From: Paulownia fortunei
Lineage: Eukaryota; Streptophyta; Magnoliopsida; Lamiales; Paulowniaceae
Assembly: GCA_019321725.1 (NCBI GenBank)
Contig: CM033109.1
Span: 6,417,993 to 6,481,992, forward strand
Length of the DNA stretch: 64,000 nt
Reading direction: 5' to 3'
Shown here: positions 34,879 to 49,142 of the stretch, piece after piece
How the letters are laid out: every line of letters begins with the position of its first letter
Numbering within the stretch: the stretch's first letter is position 1
The notes under the pieces: model-generated
Database searches by the model: none
Told to the model about the DNA's origin: nothing
The model's input: the letters and a program-made list of their open reading frames with translations, nothing else
Translations under genes and position numbers: made by a program

Positions 34879-37410
34879 ATGGCTGGGTACTTTGGGGTGT
34901 TGGTTTCGGATCCATGGCTCCAGAATCAGTTTACTCAAGTGGAGCTCCGGAGCTTGAAATCTTCTGTGAGTTTTGGGTTGTTTTCTTTTGTTTTTGGATG
35001 TTTTGATTTGTGGGTTTTGGATGCGTTTGTGATAAGTGCGGTCCTTGCAGTTCATGGCGATGAGGAGGGAGAGCAGCGGTGGTTTAAAGCTGGCGGAGCT
35101 GCCGGAGAAAATGTCGAGGCTGAAGCACGTAGGAGAGAATCTGACGGAGCAAGAGAGAGCAGCGTTTCTTCAGGAATCGTATCAGAATTTGGACATTGAT
35201 GTCGATTTCGAACTCTTTTTGAGGGTAAAATTTTTTGGATTTGTGTGTTTGTGCATTCATTTGGATTTTGATTGATCAGTATCTGGGAATTGGATTAAGA
35301 ATTTTCAATGAAGATTTAAGAAACTGAACGATCAAAACAGATGAATCTAAATTCTTTTCTGTTTTTCGAATTTTGGAACAATGTAGAAAACTGAGAGATC
35401 AAAACAACTGAATCCATGTTCTTATCAGTTTGTGGAGTTGTCAGGACTGTGTAATCCTCAGTCCAGATATATTTACAACAGGACTGAGGTTTTTCTATTA
35501 ACTTCTGTTCTCTATTCCTTAGCAATCAAAAAGGGCTTAAACAATTCTGAATTTCTTGATTAAATCTCTCCAAGGTTTTCATTCGATCAACTATTTCATG
35601 CTTTGAGAGATTTATGTGCAGGAATCTTCGATCATTTTGTATGTCCACGTATTTTTTGATAAGTGAAGCTGCTAAATTAGATTTTATGTTTTCATATTCC
35701 ACTTTTTTGCTGTGTTAATTCTCATTTTGGCTCTAAAACAAGTGAATTCTATGAGTAGCTTCTCCCTTGAGTTTGTGTTTGGCTTCATTCAAATAATGAT
35801 AATCTCTAGCAACTGGCTATTCCCTTGCTGATCTTCTGGGCTTAGGAATAAGAATTTTCCTGAAAAATTCGGTTTTGGAAATGTAACAGTATACTATCCA
35901 AGTATTGATATGGCAGCTTCTTATCTTTATCTTATTCAGTTATAAGTCTCTGGGTAATGAAGTGCTTTAATGGACTTTTTTCCACATTTTTTTTGTTTGA
36001 GCAGCTTTACCTAGCTTTATTTCTTTCTTTCTTGTGCTTCTATAGCTGATGCAATTTGCTTCTTATATATTTGATTTCTCTATATCTTATAGTCTTTGTC
36101 TATTCACTGCAAGAAATTTGATTATTCTGTGATAGGTTTATCTGAAACTTCAAGCGCTTGCAACTGAAAGGAGGGGAAATGGCACAAAAAATGCATCTGC
36201 ATTTTTGAAGTCTCCGACTTCCACACTGCTTCATACAATAAGTGAGTCTGAGAAGGCTTCATATGTTGCACACATCAATAACTATCTCGTTGAAGATGAA
36301 TTCTTGAAGAAATACCTTCCTTTAGATCCTGCAACAAATGATCTCTTTGAGATTGCAAAGGATGGAGTTCTTATCTGGTGATCATCTTTTGTTGCGTGCT
36401 GTCTTCATTTGCTTATATTTGCTGAACATTGCTTCAAATATTTGATGTTGGAAATGTCTCTCTTGGGTGTAGTAAGCTTATTAATATTGCCGTACCTGGA
36501 ACAATTGATGAACGGGCTATAAATACAAAGAGGATGCTCAATCCGTGGGAGAGGAATGAGAATCATACCCTGTGCCTCAACTCTGCCAAGGCAATTGGAT
36601 GTACTGTTGTCAATATTGGGACTCAAGACTTCATTGAAGGAAGGGTATGCATGCCTAATTCATTTTATGAGAAAATGATGATCAGTGGATTGTTTAAATG
36701 GTCATTCTGACATTTTTCATTCAACCTGAGAACTTTTATTACTCTATGCTTAATATTGAAAAACTAGCATTTGCTTTTAAATGCTTCTGTACTTCTTCCA
36801 TAACTTGGATGCTTTTTCATGGAATTGAGATTGTCATTCATCTTACTTCCCAGTAGAACCCAATAATTTTTGTCCCCAAACTTAATAATGAGTAGTATTC
36901 CTATTTTGACAAAGTAGTCATAAATGTAATATGATTTTGCCTTTTCTGGGCATTTGGCTCTAAATTTCCAGAAGCCCTGTTGTTGTGGCAGGCCAATTTT
37001 CTGTTTTTGATATTTGAGTTTGGAAATCCTTTTCCATTGTTTTTCCTTTCTTTCTCATTTTTGGGTTCTAAGAGAGCCAAGCATTTGAAAAATTATATTG
37101 GTCTGCTTGTATGCTGCTCTGTTCAAATTTGTGGAACTAGGTTCTGCTAGCTTAGAATAATTTGCTCATTATCTTGTCAATCAATTTAGTTTTGCTCTAT
37201 CAAGGTCTCCCTTCGCTCTACTCTATCTTCCAGCAAGAGCTGCATTAACTTGCATTATTAACAAATGGCTTTGGCAGCTAATTTGTAGTTCCTCTTGTTC
37301 ATGCTGCTCGTATAATTAGCTGCATGGAATTAAGGACTTGTGTTTGTCCTTTTTTTTTTTTCGTGCTCTTTTGATATATTTTTTAAGGTTAGACTTTTAT
37401 TTGTAGCCAG

Positions 37411-37450
<40 letters not shown>

Positions 37451-40400
37451 CTTTTTCTTTTTCTTTTCTCTCTCTCTCTATTTTTTTTTTTTTTGTTGGG
37501 AGTGGTGGTGGGGTTTGGAACTTAGGATCATCCATCTGTGTGGAAGTTGAGTTTCTTAAGTTCCACAGTGGATAATTGTGGTGTTTTTTTTTTCTTTCTT
37601 TATTTTAATTATTATTATGATCATGGTTGACATTTCCAGTTATTGAATCACAGGCTGACATTTTTGTTTCTTGTGTCTGATTTTCAGAGACACCTTGTTC
37701 TTGGAGTGATATCTCAAATTATCAAGGTGAGGATCTGTTGCATAATTTACCGACAATATTTGCAATGATTATTTTTAGGTGTCCAGTAACAAGAGGTAAC
37801 ATCTTTCAAATGGTAGACCTAAAGAAAAATCTGTCTGCCTAATGATTCCATTGTATGCCATATTCTAGAATTTGACATCCATGTTCATATGTTGTTTTAG
37901 ATACAACTCTTGGCGGACCTCAACTTAAAGAAAACACCACAGTTGGTGGAGCTGGTTGATGATAGTAAGGTAATTGCTTGTGATTTCAATTGAACAGAAT
38001 GTGTATTGCTACTATAACCACATGAATATTTTGGTTGTATTCACCATATTACTGGATAATACAGGATGTGGAGGAGCTGATGAGCCTACCACCAGAGAAG
38101 ATCCTACTAAGGTGGATGAATTTTCAGTTGAAAAAGGGAGGATACATGAAAACAGTTACAAACTTCTCATCTGATATAAAGGTAAATGGAAATGAATTGA
38201 TGTTTAGATAGCCAGTTTTCTTGCAATTGCATAAAGTTCATGCTCATTAGGATCTCAATAGATGTTCAGAAGGTTTTAGTTTTTTTAGATTGGTAGTTCT
38301 TCAACTACTAATTGTCTGCAGCCCAGAGTACTAATTTATTTATTTATATGTTTTTGTCTTTATTCAAATTGGGGAACGTAGCCATAGTTGTTTCTTCAAG
38401 CACCGCCAAAACTAGACACATTTTCATTTGATTGAAACTCAACAAGGACATCGAAAAGTATGCTTGGAGATGCAACTCCTCAGCATTATCTTTGCGATGT
38501 TTACAACTTCTCAATCTCGAAAGATATTGGAACAAAACCACTGCATATTCAATTATATCTAAAGCAGAGAATTTTTCTTGTTATATCTTCAATAATCTCT
38601 CTCATCTATGAATGGTATTGATATTTAAGCCGTGAATTCTGTCGTGCAGGACGCAGAGGCTTATGCTCATCTCTTGAATGTTCTAGCTCCAGAACACAGC
38701 AATCCATCCACGCTGACAGTAAAAGATCCTCTTGAAAGAGCAAAGTTGGTTCTTGAGCACGCTGATAGGATGGGTTGCAAAAGATACTTAACAGCAAAAG
38801 ATATCGTGGATGGTTCTCCAAACCTTAATCTTGCATTTGTCGCACATATCTTCCAGCACAGGTGAGAAAAACTGGTGAAATTTTAAATTACGTCATCTTT
38901 TATTGCTTTCAACCATTCCGATTAGTATTGCTGACAAAGTGAATTGCGTCTATAACAAAATAAGTTGAAATGAAAAAACACTTTGCAACCAAGAATTATC
39001 TCTAGATAATGCCTTTTTTGTTACTTTTATTACCAAGTCAGGCTCTATCGCTACAACTGAATATGAACTTTGCTTTCTAGTGGGGAGGTGTCTCTATCAT
39101 TTCACTTCATATCTAAGTACAATATCTGAATTCCCATAGACTATGGTTGAATAGACAGATTTGGAGTTAAGAATTTCAAATTTATAATAACAAATTCATT
39201 GAGCTTGTTTGAAAGTTTGAGCTATTGCGGTGGATTTGAGATATTAGGTGTCATTTGAAATTCTTGCCCCAAATCCTACCCTCAAGTCCAAATCCTTCCA
39301 TCCAAACACAACCATAGAGTACATCTAAAATCATTTGATTTAAAGCTAATTGCTCGTATCAATACAACTACAATGAGCATAGCATATGACAACCTATTTT
39401 CTTGCACATTTGATGCTTCTCCTTTAATCTTAAACTCTGCAACTTCATGAATATGGTTTAATATTAGCTTACAGGATGAATGCTAGTTTTTAAAAGATTA
39501 CTTACTGTTTTGAACTATGATCTTATAAATTCATTCTCCTTGTTAGGAACATTGGGTTGTGACTCTAAATTAATCAATGTGATGCATACAAGGGCCTTTC
39601 TGAAGTAGCTAATGTCCTTGTCAGTATAAATTTATGTAAATACCTAAAAAAGGGAAGTATAATTTAGTTTGCCATTTAGATGCTATCTTTTGAAAAAGAA
39701 AATATCGGAAGTGCCCTTAAGGATCAAGACTTTTTTTTTTTTTTTCCATTTTCGTAGTTCATTCCAGAATGAGTGATGTGTTTTAGAATTTTTTTATAGG
39801 CAATGCTGCACAAGTGATCCTAAAGTACACTTGGAAGTTCTTGATTCTGTTTCAATTTTTGTCAGCCAAATTGCCCATGTTTAATCCTTTTCTTTATTAT
39901 GTTTATCTTGCCTTTGAAAATTGTTATTTGCTCTTTTTCCTTGTTACTTTAATTTTCAACAATTGTTCTGTTATAGCTAATCCAACTTTTTCATACTTAG
40001 GAATGGGCTCTCAACCCAAACAAAACAGATATCGTTTCTTGAAACTCTACCTGATGATGCACAAATCTCCAGAGAAGAGAGGGTATTTCGTTTTTGGCTA
40101 AATAGTCTGGCAAATTCCTCATACATTGACAATGCCTTTGAAGATCTCAGAAATGGGTAAGTGCTGCTATTGAGATATAACTACTTCACTTCCGCTTGGC
40201 TTCAACTAAATGAAAAGCAAAAAGACTGAAACTTCATAATGCTTTGATTGCAATCTTTTGCCTTCAGTAAATTTATAAATGAAGTGTAAATCCTGTATTT
40301 GTTCCTCCAATATTGAAGATTAAGAAGTCTAAACACTATACATTAAAGCTTTACTTGCTGTTATGATTCTAAATAAACTTTTTCTTGTTTGCAGATGGAT

Positions 40401-42691
40401 TCTACTAGAGACACTTGACAAGGTGTCTCCAGGGATTGTTAATTGGAAAATCGCTTCTAAGCCACCAATTAAAATGCCATTCAGAAAAGTAGAAAATTGC
40501 AACCAAGTTGTCAAAATTGGGAAACAATTGAAGTTTTCCCTGGTCAATATTGCTGGAAATGACATTGTTCAAGGAAATAAGAAACTAATATTGGGTATGC
40601 TCTTAATAACATCCCTTTTATAGGCAATACATTGAGCTTATGTTAGTAGTAGTGCAATTATTGTAATGTCAAACCTCTCATGTGAACTAAAGGGTTTTAC
40701 ACTTGATTTTCAGCCTATCTATGGCAGTTGATGCGATATAACATGCTTCAGTTATTGAAGAACTTAAGATTCCATTCCTATGGAAAGGAAATTACTGATG
40801 CTGACATTTTAGAGTGGGCTAACAGCAAGGTGAGAAATTCAGGGAGCCAGAGCCGTATGGGCAGTTTCAAGGTATTATTCAGAAACCATCTTCCTTCCAC
40901 AGATTTACAATTCCCATAACCATGGGCCTGATTCTAGCTTTCACACAAATTATAAATAATACTCAAGAGCATATCAATCATTATTCTTGTTTCCTTGTGC
41001 AAGCTGAGCAACATAAGTTTTAGACTGTTTCTTCCTTCTTGGATTTAGATTGAAAGAGTAACTATATCTTCCCGTCAAATTCTGGGAGCTAGTTGAATTA
41101 GCTGTGTACTCTTTTCTCTGTCTCTACCCCCTAAACATGTCAGTATGTATCCATCCATCTATCTGATATGGCAAGCAGTATCATAATGGGGACTACTTGC
41201 AGATGAACTCGTAAATCTTAAAGTTTTCATGATGTCATTCAAACATTGAACACCTTACATACTGTGGGATATCTGTTTTGATCGGAATCTTATTTGTCTG
41301 ATGTTGGTCAAACTTGATGTCCACTCTTTATCATTGTTCATTTAATAATGATGAAATTGGTCAAGAGGAGTTTAACAATTAATGTAGTACAAGCAAATTC
41401 TTCTGATGACATTGGTAACAAAATATTTTATTGAACATTTTAGCCTGTGAATAGCAATTTATCACCATCACTTGTTCATACATACTAATTATTTCAGTAG
41501 CAGGAATCTTCGGTATGAAAGTATTTTTTTTAATATGACAATGCAGGATAAGAGTTTGTCCAATGGAATCTTTTTCCTAGAGCTACTTAGTGCTGTGCAC
41601 CCAAGATCTGTCAACTGGAGTCTTGTTACAAAAGGATTGAGTGGTATGTATCTTTGTGTTGTAGTTCTAAACTCGTAGGCGCTATTTCTTTCTGCTTGTC
41701 TAGTAAATGACTAATAGATTTTCATGTCCTAAACTTGTTAGTAGGTTTTTGTTTTTATGAGTGTCTATTGAAGCACAGAACTATTTGAAGTTGTACCGTA
41801 GAGATGCATTATGGTGCTGCACCATCAATCAACATTCGTATAAATGAACTCACTATAATGACGTATCTTTTTCACCCTAGCAGACTCATAATTTATATGA
41901 AGCATATTTGTGTAAATCAATGTGCTCCAATATTGCAATATTAGTTTTTGCCTGAGATTACATGTAGCAGTGTGTAGCCTTTTATCTCAATGTGGATAGC
42001 ATCCATCTATACTTGATGCTTTTAGAAGTGCAAGTTAGGAAAAACATGTTTTTTTTTAGGCATGAAATGTTCACGTGTGGCATAGTGCGGATTCAAAACA
42101 TTACAACAAGAAATGTGACAAACGACAGGAGTTTTTCAGTTGAAGTGTCAATATTATGCATGCTTATTGTGAATCACCTGTCATGACAGAGCATCATATT
42201 TTGATGTTTTTTGTTGTGCTTTTCTTTTGGCTATATTCTCTTGCACTCGATTGAAGTGTACATCATTTTATATGTTTTTAAACTATGATTTATGTAGAGG
42301 AGGAGAAAAAAATGAATGCAACCTACATCATCAGTATTGCAAGGAAACTCGGATGTTCGATATTTTTGCTTCCTGAAGACATAATTGAGGTAATCTTCAT
42401 TTCTTTGTCAACAGATATAACACCTCATCAAGCTCTGCACAAGCTCATTATCGATGTGCTAAACTAACTACCTGTTTCTTGTTCTTTTGCCTGTTTTATT
42501 AGGTAAACCAAAAGATGATGCTCACCCTGACAGCAAGTATTATGTATTGGACTTTGAAACAACCCGTTGAAGAGCAGCGACCTTGTGGATCTTCAGACAG
42601 TGAGACTGGAAGCCTTCTGGATACCATCTCAAACTCGACAATGGATGATACTGCTTCTGAATCATCAACAGATGACTGCAGCAGTAATTAA
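34879..42691 (+). CDS. FIM: Fimbrin (plastin family) actin-bundling protein, 14 exons
   Basis: Exons: 34879-34965, 35051-35224, 36136-36377, 36473-36644, 37688-37726, 37901-37969, 38065-38181, 38650-38861, 40001-40156, 40395-40594, 40714-40871, 41547-41643, 42298-42389 and 42503-42691. Joined length is 2,004 bp, 667 aa, all GT...AG. Residues 1-90 form the plant-type degenerate EF-hand region ([20 protein letters not shown]). Four calponin-homology domains follow in two actin-binding units at about 127-246, 270-373, 395-505 and 515-625. Family hallmarks include [63 protein letters not shown] and [15 protein letters not shown]. The C-terminus is a Ser/Asp-rich acidic tail. Fimbrins cross-link actin filaments into bundles in the cytoplasm, for example in pollen tubes and root hairs. 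Length and motifs match Arabidopsis FIM1-5; the N-terminus looks closest to FIM5, though paralogue assignment is uncertain. Confidence 0.96.
37418..37448 (+). repeat. (TC)n microsatellite in fimbrin intron 4
   Basis: About 15 TC units followed by further T- and CT-rich tracts to about 37494, within the intron 36645-37687. Confidence 0.95.
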
Positions 42692-44094
42692 TGTTCTATT
42701 GAAATTTCAAATAACCGTAGAAAAAAGCAATATATATCGTATTGATTCTTGATTGGAAATTTTGAATGGTTAGTGTTTTTGAGTCTGTAGAAATATTGAG
42801 CAATTTGAATGCAGTTTTTGCTGAAGCAAAAAGCAGCTCATGTGTATAGTCATAAACATGTATTTGGATTGATATACAAGAATGCTCTTTGTACACATTT
42901 GTTCACAAATTTGTTGTGTATTGCAATTCTTACATGTTGGCAATATTACCTAACTAGAAATTAAGCATTAAGTGTATATTGTCTACAATATGGAAGCATT
43001 AAATGTCTTAGAAATGTGCAAATTTAAATTTCATAGTTAAGTATTTCCTTTACTTCATCTTGACTGCAGAAACATGTAATTTTCAGGGGATTATAATTTT
43101 GCAATTGTTTTGTCTGCAAAGAATTAAAGTAGTAGTGAAGAAAATTATGTAGAATTGTTGGTGATCTCGTGAAACATAATCAAGGGACAATTAGTTTAAT
43201 TACTGAAGTAGAGAAATAATTAATCCACTCAAGAATTTTTTTTTCGGTTAAATAACATTAATGGAGTTACGTCTCCATAGTAACATTATTTAATCATTAG
43301 TGTTTCTTATTCGTTTTGCACGCTTAATCCAAGAAAGTGGATTAGTTGAGATACTCACAAGTTGGGTAGGACGATACTAACCCTAAAACTTAAAAAAAAA
43401 AAAAAATGAAAAATTTTAGGGTCATTGGCCTAATGATATTGACGCGATCAATTTTATCTTTCAAAATTAAAAAAAAAAATTGTACATTGAACTATATGAT
43501 AGAGGGCAAGATTTTTAATCCCATAAATAAAATACCTTTCCACATAATACTCAAATTTGAAGAGTAGGCATCGGGCCGGGTTCTTGGTTTTTCGGATCAG
43601 AACCCAATTTGGGTAGTAAAATCCGATCGGGTTGAGGTCGAAAATCCGAATCCAATTGCCCACCTATACAAATTTGGGCACCATGCATGCACATATGTAC
43701 AAGTTCATTCGTTTTGGTGTTGTTGCTTAATTACATACCATGCTCTAGTAACATTTGCTGTTCATTCACATGCACTTCTTTGTTGCATGTGATTACTTTT
43801 CATTTTGTTATAATGGCTAATTTGGAAGATACTGTAAAAGTGTTTGAAGTTTATCTCTGATGGTAACTGGGTTTGTATGGATAACTCCACTCCGACTCTC
43901 TTGGACATTGCCAACAAGTTATCCTATAAAAAGTGACAATGTTGTTTTGTATGTGATTGAAGACGTATTCTTTTTTACTACGGTGGTTTAGGATTTTTGT
44001 CAATTTTACTATCAATTAGTGTCTTTCGTAATAAAATAAAAAATTCAAAATAAGTTTACGTGCTTCACACATTTTAGTCAAAGGATGACGTCCC
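42692..44094. other. 3' flank of fimbrin and intergenic DNA
   Basis: No gene. The part at 43560-43680 is a GGGTTCGGAT/CCGAATCC-type phrase seen in old plant transposons. A fragment at 43816-43990 reads like FEVYL, NWVCMDNSTPTLLDIANKLS in broken frames and may be a MULE N-terminal scrap. Confidence 0.4.
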
Positions 44095-44290
44095 AAGACT
44101 TTCTTTTGTTCTTTGGTTACCATTCTTGGACAAACTTCCTATGAAGGATAGGCTCTTACGTTTTGGCACTTATCTCATCCATGTCTGGTGTATTTTAGAG
44201 TTGGGTTGGAAATCCATGACCATCTTTTTTCCAAGTGCATCTCCCCCTTGAGAATTTGGAACTGTTTTCTTAACAAATGCAATTACTAGG
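44095..44290 (+). pseudogene. LINE reverse-transcriptase zinc-finger (zf-RVT) remnant
   Basis: One frame reads WLPFLDKLPMKDRLLRFGT and, after a shift, HDHLFSKCISPLRIWN. This matches the conserved zinc-binding tail of plant LINE pol proteins (KL-T-DRL-R-G ... C ... HLFF-C-F-IW). Only about 60 residues are left and the RT domain is absent. Confidence 0.55.
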
Positions 44291-44299
44291 GGCCTTACA

Positions 44300-44650
44300 C
44301 TGATTGGCAGCATTATACTATATATTTTTTAAGATATTTTTAAAGTTTATAACATATTAGATCTTAATTTGAAAAACTAAACGCTTTTGAAATATATGGA
44401 TAAAATAAGATTATGAAACTTATAAAATATTGATAATGATAATTTTATAATTAATATGATCAAAACTAAAAAAATTTGCTAATATCTTAAAAAATAAGTT
44501 AGGAATTCCTTTTTTTTTTTTTTAAGAAACTTTATACTATTATAACATTTTATTTTGGGATCGCATAAGTTTATCTTCTAAAATATAATCAAACGTTTTA
44601 TAAATTTTTAAATATTTTATAAAATATTTTAAAGAGTTCAACGCTTGCCA
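44300..44650. repeat. Diverged relative of the 6453-6840 MITE
   Basis: The interior shares AATGATAATTTTATAATTAA and similar flanking AAAATAAG...AAATATT and AAAATAAGTT blocks in the same order as 6540-6680. The ends are too diverged to define. Confidence 0.45.
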
Positions 44651-47600
44651 GATAAATCTTTTAATAAGGTGTCACTCATCTTGTCTTTTGGAGCTACTAA
44701 TTTACTACATTTGGAAAGAGAGGAACAACAAAATATTTAAAAATAAAGTATATATATATATATATATATTGATGTGGTTTTCTTACAAAATCAAATTCCA
44801 TCTATGTGCTGTGATGTGCAGAGTTATATATTATCTTTGAAACCATTCATTGTGTCTGAAATTTATTAATAGTTGGTTGGTTAGGGAGTGGAATTTTGGC
44901 TGCCCATACTCTTACCATGTTCTTGATATTCTGTGGGTGGTTTGTCTTTGATATGTAGTATGTTTAATGTTTTTAACATGCTGCTGTATATTGGTTTAGG
45001 TTGTATTGGTCTCAATAGTAAGTAATTGTGCTTAGCCACATCTCTTGCTTTTTAATCTTTAATAATTTTTATTAACTATTTGGATTAATGAAACATTCAA
45101 TGCCCAAAAGTAAAAGTTGCATTTTCAGTTCTTCTATTACAAAACAATCAACTTAAATAATTCTTGGAATTTTCTTGGTATTTGTTTCTTAAATTAAGTT
45201 GTGCTCACGTATAAAGTGGATTTTTTCAATAGAAAGTTAAGTGATAATTACATTATTATATTAAAAAATTAATAAATATATATTTCAATATGATTATTAA
45301 TAATCAATTAATTACAATGAATAACGCAATAGCAATGCTCAAAGTGAGTCAAATAATCACACGTATGGTGGAACTTCCAGAATGTCATACTTATAGAGTT
45401 TTGAAACCTCAATATTTACTATTTGAATAAGACCTTATTAATATGGAATTTTATAATTTAAGACTTGTGATATCTTTTTTTGAGTCTTATCCATTTATCG
45501 TTTAGTCGGATTTCAATATCATCAATTTGACCAACAATAAATTTGGTTTTGGATGGAGGTAATAATAAAAAAGGCCATCTAATTCAAAATTTCAAGTTCT
45601 TGCACTTGATCGATCATTTTCCAAATCAATATCAAGTGCGTAGATATATATCTTCATAACTCAAATTCAGTACAAATTAAAGAAAAAGCTCAAAATAAGT
45701 GTCTATAATTGTTTGTTGGTTTGGTTATTTTTGGCCCCCAATTTCAAGCTCTTTCACATTCAAAGTTCATTTATACCATATGTTCCTAAACAAAAGACTA
45801 GAAAAAGTAAAAAAGGACATAAAAGACCTTGCTGTCAATATTTGTCTCTCTATATATATATATGTGTGTGTGTGTGTGAGGCCTGCCTAACCAATCCTAA
45901 ATCATGTTTAGTAGTACAGAGTAATTAAGGATTACACCTATTGCTGAGTCATAAGCCAACATTTGAGTGGTCCTAACAAATTAATTATAAAGATTGATGA
46001 AGCATGCATGCATGCATGCACTGCTTATTTAAAACATGCATGCATTACCCTAATTATGAGATTAGTTAAGCAGTCTTAGTATTAAAGCCTTTTATGTATG
46101 TCAATATATAGACAAAACTGGCCCTACCATGTTCCTCTTTTTCCATTGAACCCCTACCCCTTTTAAACAATAAATTGTTCCACCACCCCCACCCCACCCA
46201 AGCGTGCGTTTTGATTTGCATCTCTTTCTTCTCCATTCACTCATTGTAGATTTTATCTTATTTTAAATTTCTGCAGATAATATATTTCACAAAAAAAAAA
46301 AAATATTCCATTTTAAAAAAAAAAATATTATTGTGCATGTTGGATGTTAATTAATTAGCATTTTTGTGGTCCATCATTAATTAATTTCTTACCAATGAGG
46401 AGTCTCAATATATTGAATAGCCACCTTTACTATTTAATGTCGGCCACGGACATGAAATTATTTTATTATATAATTGAGTGGCAGTTTTAGATTTGAATTC
46501 CTTGATTTAGGTCTGATGTTATTTATATTAAATGATTTTCATTGCTCTACAGGAAAAATGATTGAGACTTGATCTGAAAATGAAATTTTAGCATTTTTCT
46601 TCTAAAAATAGTCAATCAAGAAGTACATGTCAACAATTTTTCCTCCCCCATGTGTCATGTGCAGACTTGTGATATTTTTCGGTCAAAATTTAAAAAATGC
46701 TATAAGTAAAAATTATCAGACTCACATTTTAAATGACTAAAAGTATATTAAATTACATAACTAAAATGTATTTTTTGACATCAATTTAGCTATTGTCTAT
46801 TTATTTAATTTTAATAATGTAGAAGTTCTTATTTCTTGTTTATTATTTAAATCGTCTTTGATCATTGGATAACACATGCAGCGAAATTTATTGCTATGGA
46901 ACTCCCAATGGAAATGGCTATTGGACAGCACAAATATATTGATGACCTAGATTTGATAGCTTATGAGAGGCTGGAAAAAACAATCTAGGACCTAGTCTGA
47001 AACTCCTCATCATCGAGGATTAATTTCCAGCTTGCCAATCATATGGATACAGTGATTCTTCAACTACAAAGTATTAATACATACCAAAGTTTGATTGTTC
47101 GTTTGTGAACTTCATATCTCTTGATTTTTATTTTTATTTTCAAATAGAACACATTTAACTATAATTCATACGTAATCAATGATCAAATAGGTTTTACTAT
47201 CGATCAGCAGTTTAATTAGTCGAATCGATTCAATTATCGGTTCGATTGGTCTGATGAAAATTAATTATATTTTTTTACTATATTATATTATAAAATAATA
47301 ATATAATAGATTAATTATTATGTATAAAGTAAAAAAACATAAATAATCAACTAAAAAATACATAACAAAACCTAAAATTTACATAACCACATTCATGTAA
47401 TTAAATATTAAGTTTAAAGTTCCTAAAAAATAATTAAAAAAAAATAATTCTAAACCGTCTGACCGATTTTTTAATTTTTTGCTCCTAATTGGATCGGACC
47501 TTTGAAATATTGGTCCATACTATAAAGGCAACGGGAAAAAATTTACTATGAAATTAATAAACATTTAATTTAGGAAATCTTGAGCAGAGGTAAAGCCTGG

Positions 47601-48100
47601 ATTCCATTTACTTCACAACATAATCAATGATTTAGCATGCAATCTCTTTCCATCTCAAAAGGGGTTGCATCTTTTGCTTGAAGCAAAGGTGTAAACACTT
47701 CCTAAAGGTGGGCTCTATTAGTTTAATTAACGCTTTTTTTTTTGTACAAATTCCATGTATAATAATTTTTATTTTATCAGACTAGTAGTTGTGATCACGT
47801 GACAAGAATTAATGGTGAAGTGATTGGATATAACAATAGAATTTGTAACTAATGACTTACAATATAATTTTTGTTGTACTTGTGTTACTATTGTTAATTG
47901 TGATACTTTGAAAATTATTCTTTTCACTAATATGGTTGCATAAATTATCATTGTAATAAAATAAAAATTCTTATCATAGTTAATTACAATTTTCAACTTA
48001 ACACTTAATGTGTTGACACTAATATGTTTTTTTTTTCTTTATGATGTCAGACCCTCTCTTTTGTAGGTCACAATCACCTGCATATATGTTGGAGGTGACA
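44651..48100. other. AT-rich intergenic DNA with microsatellites
   Basis: It contains (TA)n at 44749-44769, (TA)n(TG)n at 45850-45879 and a (GCAT)n tract with CATGCATG cores at 46002-46045. No gene is recognised. Around 47200-47520 CGGTTCGATTGGTCTGA-type sequence suggests an old hAT-like fragment, but ends are not visible. Confidence 0.5.
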
Positions 48101-48110
48101 TTTGATATGG

Positions 48111-49106
48111 GGAAAAATGCATTTTTAGTCTTATAATTTTAGATGGTGTTGCAATTTTTATATCATGCTTCCAAAAAAATATAAATTTAGTTTTATAAGT
48201 TAGCCTTTTATTACAATTTTAGTCCTTGCATTAAATTTTAGATGAAAATGTTTACTTTGCACCATTAACTCACCAATGTGGATGGAGAAATGGGCGGGGC
48301 TTAATCTTTTGGAGGGAAAATAACCCGCCACCTCCATAAAAGTTGGGAATCAACTTTTTTCAGTAAGGAAACTCATTTTTCAGTTATTTTCACTTGCAAA
48401 TAATGCAAAAAAAAAAAATTGTAAGAAAAATATTTTCATCAATGCAATCGAAAATGATTTGTCATTGTGGGAAAGCTGCTCGACAAATGAAAATATAGCT
48501 TCACATGTGCAAGTACCATTTATTTATGAATTATTTTTTAATTCTGCATTTTAAGTAAAATTTTCCGAACAACATGTGAATACAAATTACTTGCATGTGA
48601 GAGAATTGTGAATTTGCATATGTGATATGCCAATTTTTTTATCACTATAAAAGCATTATGTATATGTTTGGTGTGAAATACTTTTTTGCATTTTCTCTTA
48701 GTTTAGCTTTTGAACTCAATCATTTTCTATAATTAGATTCTTAATGTCATATATAATTAATTATTTTATTGAGTATGGAGCAAATTTCTATTTAAAGTTC
48801 CAAATTTAAACAATTTACGAACCACTTTGATTACAAGTTTTGTTCAGTTTTATTTTTTCGAAAGATGGTAATATCAGACTTATAAATACAATAGTAGAAT
48901 ATACCTTTGAATTGACATAAAAAATTGATATTATATTCATATTAATTTTGATAAATTTAACTAATTTGGATATTGAGAGACAGGTGTAATTTATTTACAA
49001 TAGACATATTTCACAATAAAATAATATTCATTACTATGTATAATGTGTAGTATCTTTTTTCTATTTTTATTCATTGTGACTCTTTTTATATGTTATTAAC
49101 TTTTCT

Positions 49107-49142
<36 letters not shown>

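Noticed and set aside
34807..35199. Long open frame starting before fimbrin exon 1
   Set aside because: It reads through intron 1 in another frame. The joined exon frame from 34879 matches fimbrin and this one does not.
46860..47060. Possible exon-like text (MELPMEMAIGQHKYIDDLDL)
   Set aside because: The frame closes quickly, no splice partner or known domain could be found, and the surroundings are non-coding.
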